NCBI GenBank assembly: GCA_944320845.1
Contig: CALUJA010000002.1
Span: 62,001 to 126,000, forward strand
DNA length: 64,000 nt
Direction: 5' to 3'
From: an uncultured Phocaeicola sp.
GTDB taxonomy: Bacteria > Bacteroidota > Bacteroidia > Bacteroidales > Bacteroidaceae
The position numbers and the translations under genes were made by a program. The notes beneath the pieces were generated by a model that was not told where the DNA came from, searched no databases, and was given only the letters and a program-made list of their open reading frames with translations. Positions 44,108 through 52,698 of the stretch are shown piece after piece; position 1 is the stretch's first letter; each line of letters starts with the position of its first letter.

Positions 44108-45010
44108 ATGTGGTTATTACTTGCCTTTTGCTCGGCGGCGCTGCTGGGCTTTTATGATGTGTTCAAGAAAAAATCGCTGGCCAATAACGCCGTGCTTCCC
44201 GTATTGGGACTGAATACGCTTTTTTCAAGTCTGATATTTCTTCCTTTCATCCTTGTTTCCTGGTTAAGGCCGGAGTGGCTGGAGGATACGCTGTTTTTCG
44301 TTCCGCAGGTGGGATGGGAAGTGCATAGGTTTATTATTCTGAAGTCGCTGATAGTGCTTTCTTCGTGGACATTCGGATATTTCGGCATGAAATATCTGCC
44401 TCTGACTATCGTCGGGCCTATCAATGCCACCCGTCCGGTCATGACTTTGGTGGGTGCCCTGCTTATCTTCGGCGAGCGGCTCAATGTATATCAGTGGATA
44501 GGCGTGTTGCTGGCCATCGTTTCATTCTTTATGCTGAGCCGTTCGGGCAAGAAAGAGGGAATCGATTTCCAGCATAACAGGTGGATTTGGTTTGTGGTGC
44601 TGGCCGCCTTGTTGGGTGCTGTGAGCGGACTCTATGACAAATATCTCATGAAGCAGTTTGACAACATGGTGGTGCAGTCGTGGTACAACATTTATCAGCT
44701 TTTCCTGATGGGCGGCGTGCTGATGTTCCTCTGGCTTCCGAAGCGCAAGACGACCACTCCCTTCCATTGGGACTGGTGCATCATCCTGATATCCGTTTTT
44801 CTTTCGGCGGCCGATTTCGTTTATTTTTATGCCTTGAGCATGGACGGCTCGATGATTTCCATCGTTTCGATGGTGCGGCGCGGAAGTGTCATCGTGTCTT
44901 TCCTTTTCGGAGCCATGGTGTTCCGTGAAAAGAACCTTCGCAGCAAGGCGGTCGACCTTTTGCTGGTGCTTATCGGAATGGTTTTCCTTTATCTGGGCAG
45001 TGTGCTGTGA
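44108..45010 (+). CDS. EamA/DMT-superfamily transporter
   Basis: A 300-residue inner-membrane protein with ten hydrophobic segments arranged as two EamA repeats. The first ends near LPLTIVGPINATRPVMTLVGALLIFGERLNVYQWIG, the second at SMDGSMISIVSMVRRGSVIVSFLFGAMVFREKNLRSKA, both classic EamA helix boundaries. Such proteins export metabolites or drugs; the substrate is unknown. ATG 44108 is used because the upstream TTG at 44084 would leave almost no leader. The 3' end overlaps the convergent Fur-family gene by 41 bp. Confidence 0.9.
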   Translation: MWLLLAFCSAALLGFYDVFKKKSLANNAVLPVLGLNTLFSSLIFLPFILVSWLRPEWLEDTLFFVPQVGWEVHRFIILKSLIVLSSWTFGYFGMKYLPLTIVGPINATRPVMTLVGALLIFGERLNVYQWIGVLLAIVSFFMLSRSGKKEGIDFQHNRWIWFVVLAALLGAVSGLYDKYLMKQFDNMVVQSWYNIYQLFLMGGVLMFLWLPKRKTTTPFHWDWCIILISVFLSAADFVYFYALSMDGSMISIVSMVRRGSVIVSFLFGAMVFREKNLRSKAVDLLLVLIGMVFLYLGSVL

Positions 45011-45428
45011 GGCGTTTGGAGCATTCCGCGCACGTTCCCTTTATGATATAATTCATTTTTCGGGCGATGAACCCTTCGGGGATGTCGACGGGGGGAATCA
45101 TATCCTTGCTCAGGCAGTAGGTTTTGCCGCAGCATTCGCAGTAGAAGTGGCAGTGTTCTTCCTTTTCCTTGCAGTGGCCGTGGTTGTGGCACAGGCAATA
45201 TTTCAGCGAGCCGCTGCCATCGTCCACGCTGTGGATAAGGCGGTGTTCGTGGAAAAGCGTCAGTGTGCGGAAGATGACCGACTTGTCGACGCTTTGCAGC
45301 TGTTCTTCCAGGCTTCCCAAGCTGAACGTATCTTTGGTTCCGGCGATGGCTTCGTAGATGAGAAGCCGTGTGGAGGTAGGGCGGATGCCTGCTTCTTCCA
45401 GGATGGGACTGTAGTCTTGTGCTTTCAT
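44970..45428 (-). CDS. Fur-family transcriptional regulator
   Basis: A 152-residue metalloregulator. The N-terminal winged helix includes GIRPTSTRLLIYEAIAGT and SVIFRTLTLFHEHRLIHSVDDG. The metal-sensing region is His/Cys-rich (CLCHNHGHCKEKEEHCHFYCECCGKTYC), and a second Cys pair lies in CAECSKR. The features fit a Zur/PerR/Fur protein with a structural Zn site; the sensed metal cannot be told. ATG 45428 is used; an upstream in-frame extension has no family resemblance and crosses the promoter. Confidence 0.9.
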   Translation of the reverse strand: MKAQDYSPILEEAGIRPTSTRLLIYEAIAGTKDTFSLGSLEEQLQSVDKSVIFRTLTLFHEHRLIHSVDDGSGSLKYCLCHNHGHCKEKEEHCHFYCECCGKTYCLSKDMIPPVDIPEGFIARKMNYIIKGTCAECSKRLTAHCPDKGKPFR

Positions 45429-45454
45429 CGGTTGTCTTTTCTTGGATTGTCGGA

Positions 45455-45462
45455 CAAAGATA
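45455..45462 (-). promoter_or_regulatory. Promoter -7 box for the Fur-family gene
   Basis: TATCTTTG on the minus strand, 26 bp before ATG 45428. The -33 region is not clear. Confidence 0.65.
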
Positions 45463-45602
45463 GGAATCTCTTTTTGCAATCCGGTTGTAAAGATGCTTTT
45501 TCTTTGCCGTTTCCTGCATGGGACGGCGGTTTTCATGCGCATGAAAAGGCCGTTTGGAGGGATGAAACCGTAGCCTTGTCCCGATGGAAAAAACGGCGAC
45601 AG

Positions 45603-45649
45603 CGAAAAAAAAGCCTGTCCTGCGGTTTTGCAACCGGCGGGACAGGCTT
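45603..45649 (-). terminator. Terminator after hsp20
   Basis: A long stem (45611-45627 with 45632-45649, one bulge/mismatch) is followed on the minus strand by eight or more T. It separates hsp20 from the Fur-family gene. Confidence 0.88.
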
Positions 45650-45669
45650 TCATTAATTATGTACTACCT

Positions 45670-46107
45670 TTATTTGATTTCAATCTGGCGGCTTACTTTG
45701 GCTCTTTCCTCAGGTGTACGCTTCGGAAGGTCAATGGTCAACACGCCGTCGCTGACATTGGCGCTGATTTTTTCCTTTTCCACATCGTCCGGAAGAACCA
45801 GAGCCTGCTGGAATTTGGAGTAAGAAAATTCGCGGCGCAAATATTTCTTGTTCTCTTTATCCTCTTCTTTCGTTTCGTTTTTCTTTTCCATGGTGATGAC
45901 CAGTTCGTTGTCTTCACTCAGATGAATGTTGAAATCGTCCTTTGTCATACCCGGAGCCGCTACTTCCACCTTGTAGTCCTTGTCGCTTTCGCTGACATTG
46001 ATTGCGGGGGCCGTAGCATTGGTTCTTATCATCCAGTCGTTGTCAAAGAAATCATTAAAGATACTCGGTAACCAGTTCTGATTGTTGTATTTTCTAACAG
46101 GCATCAT
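45670..46107 (-). CDS. Hsp20/alpha-crystallin small heat-shock protein
   Basis: An ATP-independent holdase of 145 residues. The alpha-crystallin domain spans about 35-135 (PAINVSESDKDYKVEVAAPGMTKDDFNIHLSEDNELVITMEK), with the usual end VLTIDLPKRTPEER and a conserved C-terminal I-x-I-type tail (RQIEIK). A clear Shine-Dalgarno (GGAGAT) precedes ATG 46107. It is monocistronic with its own terminator. The 264-bp region upstream shows no confident promoter match. Confidence 0.95.
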   Translation of the reverse strand: MMPVRKYNNQNWLPSIFNDFFDNDWMIRTNATAPAINVSESDKDYKVEVAAPGMTKDDFNIHLSEDNELVITMEKKNETKEEDKENKKYLRREFSYSKFQQALVLPDDVEKEKISANVSDGVLTIDLPKRTPEERAKVSRQIEIK

Positions 46108-46371
46108 AGTTGTAATCTCCTATATTTAAGTTATACATTCAATTTGTTTTCTGAATCCCTCCGCCTTTCGGCTTCGCGATTCGCCTTATGTATTGCAAAC
46201 CTTGTGCCGTCTTTTGGGGAGGAAAGGAATGCTTGCGGAGATTTTAAACCTGTGAAAACCTTTTTAAGCCATGCCGTCCGGATTTTAATCCTGTGCATAT
46301 CTTGTTAACGCAGGATACTGACACAGTTCTGACACTTTGCTATTTCCGGCGACTAATTGTCAGATTCTCCC

Positions 46372-47076
46372 TTAGTTCTTCAATGAATAGCTGACGGTAG
46401 TCACTACCCGCACTTTCTTTATGTACGGAGTGTTGGCGTCACGGTCATTGATGCTGAACTGGCCCTGATTGGCATACCGTATCTTGCCCAGTTCGCTTTC
46501 AGAGTCTTTGGCAAACTTTTCGGCTGCTTCGCGGGCATTTTTCGTTGCCTCTTCAATCATCTGCGGTTTGATTTTGTTCAGACTGGTATATTCATATTGC
46601 ACTCTGTACTGATACTCGCCCGAAGTGATGGCTATGCCCCGTTTCAGCAGTTCGCTCTGCTCGCTGATGAGCTTGCGCACCAGGTCAACCTTGTCTGAAG
46701 TCACGGTGATAACTGTCGTTACATTGTAGCGGTAGTTGTTTGCCTGCGTATTTCCGTAGCGTTCGGCCTTCAGGTCGATGATTTCGGGGGCGTTGACGCT
46801 GATTTCGCTTTCGGCCAGTCCTTTTTCTTTCAGAAACTGCACGATGGTTTGGTTCGAGCGTTTGATTTCATCATACAGTGCACTGAGGTCGTTTCCTATG
46901 CTTTTGTATACGAGCGGCCAGGTAACCTTGTCGGCTGCCACCTCCATTTCGGCCAGTCCCTTTACATTGACATTCCGGTCTTTCTCTGCAAAATCGTTGA
47001 ATCCTCTTTCAATGAATACGCCTAACAGCACTAATCCGATAGCAAGAATAGCTGCTTCAATTCTGTAATTCTTCAT
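46372..47076 (-). CDS. SIMPL domain periplasmic protein (DUF541)
   Basis: A 234-residue protein with an N-terminal hydrophobic segment (about 7-25, anchor or signal) and a SIMPL domain: VNVKGLAEMEVAADKVTWPLVYK, AESEISVNAPEIIDLKAERYG, YRVQYEYTSLNKIKPQMIEEATKNAREAAEKFAKDSESELGKI. Family members (such as BP26 and YggE) are periplasmic or membrane-anchored with a poorly known role, sometimes in oxidative stress. It lies 41 bp downstream of the kinase gene on the same strand and may share its transcript. Confidence 0.88.
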   Translation of the reverse strand: MKNYRIEAAILAIGLVLLGVFIERGFNDFAEKDRNVNVKGLAEMEVAADKVTWPLVYKSIGNDLSALYDEIKRSNQTIVQFLKEKGLAESEISVNAPEIIDLKAERYGNTQANNYRYNVTTVITVTSDKVDLVRKLISEQSELLKRGIAITSGEYQYRVQYEYTSLNKIKPQMIEEATKNAREAAEKFAKDSESELGKIRYANQGQFSINDRDANTPYIKKVRVVTTVSYSLKN

Positions 47077-47117
47077 AATACATTTGTTTTATAAGTGGAT
47101 AATAGATTTTTGTATGC

Positions 47118-47963
47118 TTAAAGGATGGCCTTGAAGTGATAGTTGGCCAGTTCCCCGATTGGATTTTTAACAAACAACCCTGTGACAAGGTTCAAAGAAG
47201 CGGCTGTTTCTTTGATTTCGTCCTGAAAAAACCAGGCTACCGAGCCGGTGAAGGAGACTGGCAGCGGGCATTGGTAAGGCACTATGTTTCGGCGGAAAAA
47301 TTCGCAGAAGCTTCGGTTCAGGAAGTCATGCACTTCGGGGAGGTGCTTACATTTATATATAAAAGGGACGATTCCGGACAGAAAACGATTGGCATGCGGA
47401 CGGCGGTATACGCGTTCGAGGATAGACGAGGGCGTTTCCTTAAGTTCGCCTAACAGTTTGTCATAGAGAGACGGGGGGAAGATGCCTTTCATGCAGTCGG
47501 CCAGAAAGTGCTTGCCCAGATAGGCTCCGCTCCCTTCATCGCCCAGGATGTATCCCAGCGGCGGAATGTTGCGGACAATCCGCTGTCCGTCATAGAGGCA
47601 GGAGTTTGAGCCGGTGCCTAAAATGCAGGCGATGCCTGACTGGTCTTTGCATAAGGCACGGGCGGCGCCGAGCAAATCCGTCTCAACATGGAGTCCTGTC
47701 AGGGGAAAATGTTTTTTCAGTATGTCTGAAATGATTTTTGACTGTGGCGGAATGCATCCCGCTCCATAGAAAAAGATGGCGCGGATATGAGAGGCCGGGC
47801 AGGGAAGTGCAGGCAGAAGCTGTAGCCGGATAATGTCACGTATCTTTTCTTCCGGCTGATGGAACGGGTTGATTCCTTCGGTCTGGATTACGGTCTGGTC
47901 GGTGAGCCTGTTTCCTATGCACCAGTCAGTCTTGGTAGCTCCGCTGTCGGCAAGAATAATCAA
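47118..47963 (-). CDS. BadF/BcrA-type ATPase, probable N-acetylglucosamine kinase
   Basis: A 281-residue ASKHA-fold kinase. MIILADSGATKTDWCIG at the start carries the phosphate-1 loop and GYILGDEGSGAYLGK lies near 137-151, both diagnostic of the BadF/BadG/NAGK family; ILGTGSNSCLY also fits. The family in Bacteroidetes is annotated as N-acetylglucosamine kinase, but the sugar is not proven. The family-typical N-terminus falls on a TTG codon at 47963, and no in-frame ATG precedes it, so TTG is the likely start. Confidence 0.85.
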   Translation of the reverse strand: MIILADSGATKTDWCIGNRLTDQTVIQTEGINPFHQPEEKIRDIIRLQLLPALPCPASHIRAIFFYGAGCIPPQSKIISDILKKHFPLTGLHVETDLLGAARALCKDQSGIACILGTGSNSCLYDGQRIVRNIPPLGYILGDEGSGAYLGKHFLADCMKGIFPPSLYDKLLGELKETPSSILERVYRRPHANRFLSGIVPFIYKCKHLPEVHDFLNRSFCEFFRRNIVPYQCPLPVSFTGSVAWFFQDEIKETAASLNLVTGLFVKNPIGELANYHFKAIL

Positions 47964-47988
47964 GGTTAAAAAGAATTTGTGGTTGGTT

Positions 47989-48032
47989 GTAAAGAGACTG
48001 TCTCAGCGTACCGTGCTGAGACAGTCTCTTTG
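47989..48032 (-). terminator. Hairpin terminator after the FKBP gene
   Basis: A perfect 17-bp stem (47991-48007 with 48015-48031) has a 7-base loop. On the minus strand the stem ends in TTT and runs into a T-poor flank, so termination may rely on stem strength. It lies between the FKBP and kinase genes. Confidence 0.7.
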
Positions 48033-48042
48033 TAGTATGTTT

Positions 48043-48630
48043 TCAATGGCAGTGTCCGCATCCGCCTCCGCAGCACCCGTCGTCTTCACCGTGGCTGCCG
48101 CATCCGCTTCCGCATCCTTCGCATCCTCCGCCGCATCCTTCTCCGCTCATGGCCTTGAGGATGTCTTCCACTTCCTTGTTGGTCGCATCGCGCATCTCGA
48201 TTACTTTCCCTTCGAAGGTCAGGTCTTTTCCTGCGTGGGGATGATTCAAGTCGAGCACTACCTTGTCTTCTGTAATTTCGCCCACATTGGCATAGAAGCG
48301 GTTGCCTTCCGAATCGTTCAGCATGATGATGTTTCCTTCAAAGATGTTCTCGCTGTCGAAATTTCCGTCCGGGTCGCAGAACATCTTTTTCGGTACCTGG
48401 CGCACGTTGTCCTCGTTGCGCTCGCCGTATGCCTCGGCACACGGGATGGTGAAGCAGAAGTCGTCTCCCTTGGCCAAGGGCGTAATTTCTTTTTCAAACC
48501 GGTCAAGTGTATAGCCGAGTCCGGAAATGAACTGGAAGGGATGCTCGGCCGGAGCTTCTTCCAGGAGTTCTTTTTTCCCGTCGGTTACGGCATACAGCTT
48601 ATATGCCACTGTAATGTATTTGTTTTCCAT
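48043..48630 (-). CDS. SlyD-like FKBP peptidyl-prolyl isomerase with a Cys/His metal-binding tail
   Basis: A 195-residue cytoplasmic foldase: FKBP domain (VAYKLYAVTDGKKELLEEA, PFQFISGLGYTLDRFEKEI, CFTIPCAEAYGE) with the inserted-in-flap chaperone domain of SlyD, and NHPHAGKDLTFEGKVIEM closing the barrel. The last ~33 residues contain eight Cys and three His in a Gly-rich stretch, as in nickel-handling SlyD. ATG 48630 is chosen because the upstream in-frame TTG start lies in the -7 box. Confidence 0.93.
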   Translation of the reverse strand: MENKYITVAYKLYAVTDGKKELLEEAPAEHPFQFISGLGYTLDRFEKEITPLAKGDDFCFTIPCAEAYGERNEDNVRQVPKKMFCDPDGNFDSENIFEGNIIMLNDSEGNRFYANVGEITEDKVVLDLNHPHAGKDLTFEGKVIEMRDATNKEVEDILKAMSGEGCGGGCEGCGSGCGSHGEDDGCCGGGCGHCH

Positions 48631-48663
48631 ATTGAATAAAAATTGTAGATAAAATAATTGCCG

Positions 48664-48671
48664 CAAAGGTA
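48664..48671 (-). promoter_or_regulatory. Promoter -7 box for the FKBP gene
   Basis: TACCTTTG on the minus strand, 33 bp before ATG 48630. The -33 region is weak. Confidence 0.6.
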
Positions 48672-48698
48672 AGAAATAAAAACGGTTTCTTCCTTTGT

Positions 48699-51600
48699 TT
48701 ATCGGGCTTTCTTGTTCTGGTCTGCCTCTTTCAGCATTTCACGCACCGCGGCTTCCAACTGTTCGTCTTCTCCTTTCAGTGATTTTTCCGGAGAGTTGTA
48801 TACCTCAATGTCTGGCTTCAGCTCATGGTTTTCCATGTAGTTTCCCTGCATGTCCATGCAGCCTACCTGCGGAATGCCGAACACGATGCTTGGGTCAATC
48901 AGTGTTTCCCACCATACGGCAGTCATGGTTCCCGGTACGGGCGTGCCGATTAGCTTGCCTATTTTCAGCGTTTGGTATACCCACGGGAATCCGTGTGCAT
49001 TGCTGTAGTTGTCTTCGCATACCAGTACGCACGACGGCTTGAGCCATTTGTTGAACGGGTCGCTGCCGATATATTGGCCGCGCGGCACGAAGCGCTGATA
49101 TTCTTTTCCGCTCAGCAGGGTGGCAAGGTCGTCGTGAAGCCATCCGCCGCCGTTGTGGCGTGTGTCTACGATAACGGCTTCCTTGTTTCGGTTCTTGTCA
49201 CTCAGCAGTTCGCTGTATACCGTACGGAAGCTTGGGCTGTCCATTCCCTGAACATGTACGTAGGCAATGCGTCCGTTCGACAGCTTCTCAACCATCCGTT
49301 CGTTGCGCTTTACCCATCGTTTGTAAAGCAGTTCCGATTCTTCGGATGCGCTGATGGCCTTGACACTGACATTGAAACGCTTGCCGTCGGCAGGATTGTA
49401 GATTGACAGATATACGGGCTTGCCGGCTTTTCCTTCCAGCAAAGGATAGTAGTCGGTATCTTTTCCTATCGTTTTCCCGTCTATCTTCTCGATGATGCAT
49501 CCGGCCGTCACGCCTGTTTTCTTGACAGCAAACGGGCCTTTGGCTATGACTTCCTGAATTTTCAGTCCCTCTCCCGTATAGGAATTGTCGTAGAATACAC
49601 CCAGACTGGCCGTTTGCAGCGTAGCTCCCGGCGCGCGGTAACGCGCTCCCGTATGCGACCCGTTCAGTTCGCCAAGCATCTCGCTCAGCATTTCCTGGAA
49701 GTCGTAGTTGTTGTTGATGTAGGGAAGGAAGCGTGAATAGCTGTCCTTATATCCCTTCCAGTCCGTTCCGTGAAGATTTTCCACATAGAATTTGTCGGCC
49801 ACCTGCTGCCAGATATGCTCGAACATATATTCACGCTCTCCGTATGGACGGTAGTTGAAGACAGCTTCAAACTCGATTGGCTTTATTTCCTTCTTGTCAA
49901 TATCGATTTTTTTAAGGTTTCCTCTGGTGCACAGATAGATGTTTTCTCCCTTTTTGTCGGCGGTGAGTGAGCTGTATCCCACATCCTTCAGGAGGATTTG
50001 GGTCTTGTCTTCCTTCAGATTATGCTCCCATAAGTCATATCCGCCTTCGAAAGAAGCCAGATAATATAGTTTGTCCCCTTTTGGAGTCAGCACGGCGTCT
50101 CCCAATTGCGATGAGTTGACCGTCAGCCGGACAATGCGGTCGAAGCGGTTCTCCAAATCGAATGTCAGGGGCTTCACTTCTTTTTCCTTGTTGTCCTTGT
50201 CACTCTTCTTGTCTTTGTCTGTATCTTTCTTGTTTTCGTCCTTGCCGTCATCCTCTTCTTCCACGAGCGCAAGCTCTTCTTTGCTCATGCGGAAGCGTTC
50301 GTAGGCATCCAAATCGAAAAACATGATGTAGACATCGCTTTCGGCTCCCCAACTGCCGTGGCTGCGGTATCCGGCGCGGTCGCTTTCCCATATCATGGCC
50401 TTTCCGTCGAGTACCCATTTGGCGTTTGAATCCGTATAGCCGCTTTCGGTCAGGTTATGTATCTCTCCGTTTCCGGAGGCGTTGACCAGAGCCACATCAT
50501 TGTTGTTCCATCCTCCGGTACCTATGTATCCGCTCAGCAGCCACCGGCTGTCGGGACTCCACTCGAACCATTGGTCGCCGTCGCTGTAGGAATATTCGTA
50601 TTTGCCGTCCATAACAGTACGGATGGACTTGCTTTTCAGGTTCAGCACACGCAGCGTGGTACGGTTTTCCAGATAGGCAATCTCTTTTCCATCCGGACTG
50701 TATTTGGGTTGGAAAGAGGTGACTGTAGTGTTTGTCAGGCGTTCCTCCTTTATGTCGGTGGCATAGGTAAAGAGCTTTTCGTCTTCTTTCGTGAGAGATG
50801 CCTGGTAAATCTGCCACAGGCCGCCGCGCTCGGAAGCGTATACAATGCTCCTCCCGTTGGGGGCAAAGTCAATGCTGCGTTCTTGGTCGGGCGTATCTGT
50901 TATTTGCCGGGTGGTTTTGTATTCTACGGAAGTAACGAAAACATCGCCGCGAAGTATGAAGGCGACTTCTTTGGCATCGGGCGACAAGGCGATTTCAGTT
51001 GCTCCCGAAGTGCGGATTTGCCGGATAAGGTCTTTGTCATTCTTGTCGGCAACGATATTGACAGACACTTTCTGTGGTGTGCCCCCTTCTTTTACCGTGT
51101 AGATTTCGCCATCGTAGCCATAACACAGGGTGCCGTCGGCCGCAGCCGTGAGGAAACGCACCGGATGCTTGGTATGGTGTGTGAGTTGCACGGCATCCGT
51201 TCCGTCGATGCTGCGCTTGAATACATTGAACGACCCTTGGCTTTCGCTCAGATAGTAGAATGACTGTCCGTCTGCAGTCCATACCGGCGTGCGGTCTTCT
51301 CCCTTGAAAGAAGTCAGTTTCCGGTAGGTTCGTCCGTCTTTGCCGGACTGGCTCAGCCAGATGTCGCGGGTGATGGACGAAGTGTGATGCTTGCGCCACG
51401 GGTCTTCATAGCCTTTTTTGTCGTGATATAATAAGGCTCCGTCTTTTCTTATGCTGATGTCTTCCATCGGGAGCGAAGAGAACATGGCGGGACGCCCGCC
51501 CTCCGTGCTGATTTCATAAATCTGCGGAAACTGGCTGTCGGGGAAAGTCATGTCTTTGGCATCGGGCATGAGCGAGGCGGAAAAGAGGATATGTTCGTTA

Positions 51601-51950
51601 TCGCTGAATGTAACGGGAGTTTCCGTTCCCGAATGCGTGGTCAGCCGTTGCGGCATGCCTCCGTCCCTATTCATTATATATAGGTCTAAGCTTCCTTCGC
51701 GGGCGGAGGCGAAGGCTATCCGTTTCCCGTCAGGGCTCCATACGGGATGTGTATCGTGAGCGGAGTTTGTGGTCAGTTGGGTAGCTTTTCCTCCGGTTGA
51801 TGGAACAGTGTAGATATCGCCTTTGTAGGTAAAGGCGATGGTGCTTCCGTCGGGGGAAATGGCACAGTGGCGCAGCCATAAGGGATGGTCTTGGGCATTG
51901 ATTGCAACCGCCATACTCCATACGGCCAATGTCAGAAGTTTGCGTTTCAT
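48699..51950 (-). CDS. Tricorn-like S41 peptidase with beta-propeller, PDZ and protease domains
   Basis: A 1083-residue exported protein (signal peptide to about residue 19, AINAQ). The first 530 residues contain WD40-like PD40 repeats (CAISPDGSTIAFTYKGDIYTV, PVWSPDGKRIAFAS, VWTADGQSFYYLS). A Lys/Asp/Glu-rich low-complexity stretch (about 555-590) leads to a tricorn core domain, a PDZ domain (about 770-850) and the S41 protease with NGGGWLHDDL and the likely catalytic Ser in NYSNAHGFP near residue 983. Related proteins degrade peptides in the periplasm; the substrate is unknown. Confidence 0.92.
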   Translation of the reverse strand: MKRKLLTLAVWSMAVAINAQDHPLWLRHCAISPDGSTIAFTYKGDIYTVPSTGGKATQLTTNSAHDTHPVWSPDGKRIAFASAREGSLDLYIMNRDGGMPQRLTTHSGTETPVTFSDNEHILFSASLMPDAKDMTFPDSQFPQIYEISTEGGRPAMFSSLPMEDISIRKDGALLYHDKKGYEDPWRKHHTSSITRDIWLSQSGKDGRTYRKLTSFKGEDRTPVWTADGQSFYYLSESQGSFNVFKRSIDGTDAVQLTHHTKHPVRFLTAAADGTLCYGYDGEIYTVKEGGTPQKVSVNIVADKNDKDLIRQIRTSGATEIALSPDAKEVAFILRGDVFVTSVEYKTTRQITDTPDQERSIDFAPNGRSIVYASERGGLWQIYQASLTKEDEKLFTYATDIKEERLTNTTVTSFQPKYSPDGKEIAYLENRTTLRVLNLKSKSIRTVMDGKYEYSYSDGDQWFEWSPDSRWLLSGYIGTGGWNNNDVALVNASGNGEIHNLTESGYTDSNAKWVLDGKAMIWESDRAGYRSHGSWGAESDVYIMFFDLDAYERFRMSKEELALVEEEDDGKDENKKDTDKDKKSDKDNKEKEVKPLTFDLENRFDRIVRLTVNSSQLGDAVLTPKGDKLYYLASFEGGYDLWEHNLKEDKTQILLKDVGYSSLTADKKGENIYLCTRGNLKKIDIDKKEIKPIEFEAVFNYRPYGEREYMFEHIWQQVADKFYVENLHGTDWKGYKDSYSRFLPYINNNYDFQEMLSEMLGELNGSHTGARYRAPGATLQTASLGVFYDNSYTGEGLKIQEVIAKGPFAVKKTGVTAGCIIEKIDGKTIGKDTDYYPLLEGKAGKPVYLSIYNPADGKRFNVSVKAISASEESELLYKRWVKRNERMVEKLSNGRIAYVHVQGMDSPSFRTVYSELLSDKNRNKEAVIVDTRHNGGGWLHDDLATLLSGKEYQRFVPRGQYIGSDPFNKWLKPSCVLVCEDNYSNAHGFPWVYQTLKIGKLIGTPVPGTMTAVWWETLIDPSIVFGIPQVGCMDMQGNYMENHELKPDIEVYNSPEKSLKGEDEQLEAAVREMLKEADQNKKAR

Positions 51951-51977
51951 AAATGTAACAGGTTATTATGCTTGGTC

Positions 51978-52247
51978 TTATCTTTTCTTTCTTTTCCGGA
52001 AAAAGCTGCGTATCCGTTGCAGCACCATCATGCCCGTGCGTATACCGTCGTAGGCAGCGATGCCCGCATTGACATGCTGCAGGAGATTGTCCATCTTGTT
52101 CTTGCTCTGCTTGGGTGCGAACAGGTCTTCGGCCAGTTCCTGTATGCGTTCGCGCGAGTTTCGCACTTCCGCTTTTTTCTCTTCCCGCAGGCGGGCGATT
52201 GATTCCATTGTATAGATGGAAGTCGGTGTCGGGTTCTGTGAATCCAT
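51978..52247 (-). CDS. Small basic protein of the ytxH/holin-X group
   Basis: An 89-residue protein without a membrane segment: a charged helix (IARLREEKKAEVRNSRERIQELAEDLFAP) is followed by KNKMDNLLQHVNAGIAAYDGIRTGMMVLQRIRSFF and a highly basic tail (RKRKKR). It starts 3 bp after the holin-X-like gene and is evidently its partner. It is probably a cytoplasmic companion of that membrane protein. I do not recognise a named function. Confidence 0.75.
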   Translation of the reverse strand: MDSQNPTPTSIYTMESIARLREEKKAEVRNSRERIQELAEDLFAPKQSKNKMDNLLQHVNAGIAAYDGIRTGMMVLQRIRSFFRKRKKR

Positions 52248-52250
52248 ATC

Positions 52251-52622
52251 TTATTTTTCTTTTCTGGTATGTTCGTCCAAAAACAGGCGCGCAAGGAAGT
52301 TTACCATCGGCTGGAATATCAGTTGCTTGCGTTTTTGATAAATCAGAAAGGCGAGCAGCAACACGATGCCTCCTATTACGGCATATCCCCCGATGAGGCT
52401 TCCCACCAGCGGAGCGATGGCGTAAACCAGCATGAAGGAAAAATAAAAGAGGGCCATCATGCCAAGTATCACCAAGAGCAGGATGAGGATAAGGGTGGAG
52501 AGCAGGATGGTAAGTTTCTCCACCAGGTCGATTTTCAGATATTGTCCTTGCAGCTCTATGTACTTGCGTATTTCCTTGAACAAGGCTTCCAGATTGTCTA
52601 TGCTTTTGTCGTTGGCAAACAT
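52251..52622 (-). CDS. Holin-X/DUF1469-like membrane protein
   Basis: A 123-residue protein with an amphipathic N-terminal helix (IDNLEALFKEIRKYIELQGQYLKIDLVEKL) and two transmembrane segments (about 38-62 and 73-92), ending in LARLFLDEHTRKEK. This layout matches the phage-holin superfamily III / holin-X family of bacterial envelope proteins; the phage-derived name does not imply lysis here. It lies between the ytxH-like gene and a small basic protein, a common Bacteroidetes grouping. Confidence 0.8.
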   Translation of the reverse strand: MFANDKSIDNLEALFKEIRKYIELQGQYLKIDLVEKLTILLSTLILILLLVILGMMALFYFSFMLVYAIAPLVGSLIGGYAVIGGIVLLLAFLIYQKRKQLIFQPMVNFLARLFLDEHTRKEK

Positions 52623-52645
52623 GATGTCTTTCGGGTTGGTTTAAT

Positions 52646-52686
52646 GAAAAAGGCAGACCTTTGCCGTGATAGGCAAAAGTCTGCCC
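52646..52686 (-). terminator. Terminator between the ytxH-like and holin-X-like genes
   Basis: A 14-bp stem with one mismatch (52652-52665 with 52672-52685) is followed on the minus strand by TTTTTC. It would end most transcripts after the ytxH-like gene and lower expression of the two downstream genes. Confidence 0.8.
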
Positions 52687-52698
52687 GATAATCTGTAG

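Noticed and set aside
44886-45656. 256-residue plus-strand open frame over the Fur-family gene
   Set aside because: The Fur-family motifs and promoter lie on the minus strand; this frame only mirrors them.
47869-48639. 256-residue plus-strand open frame over the FKBP gene, very rich in Ala and Ser
   Set aside because: The composition simply reflects the complement of the Gly/Cys tail codons of the FKBP gene.
52251-52622. Prophage lysis gene
   Set aside because: The holin-X-like protein sits with a ytxH-like gene in a chromosomal envelope group; no endolysin or phage structural gene is nearby.
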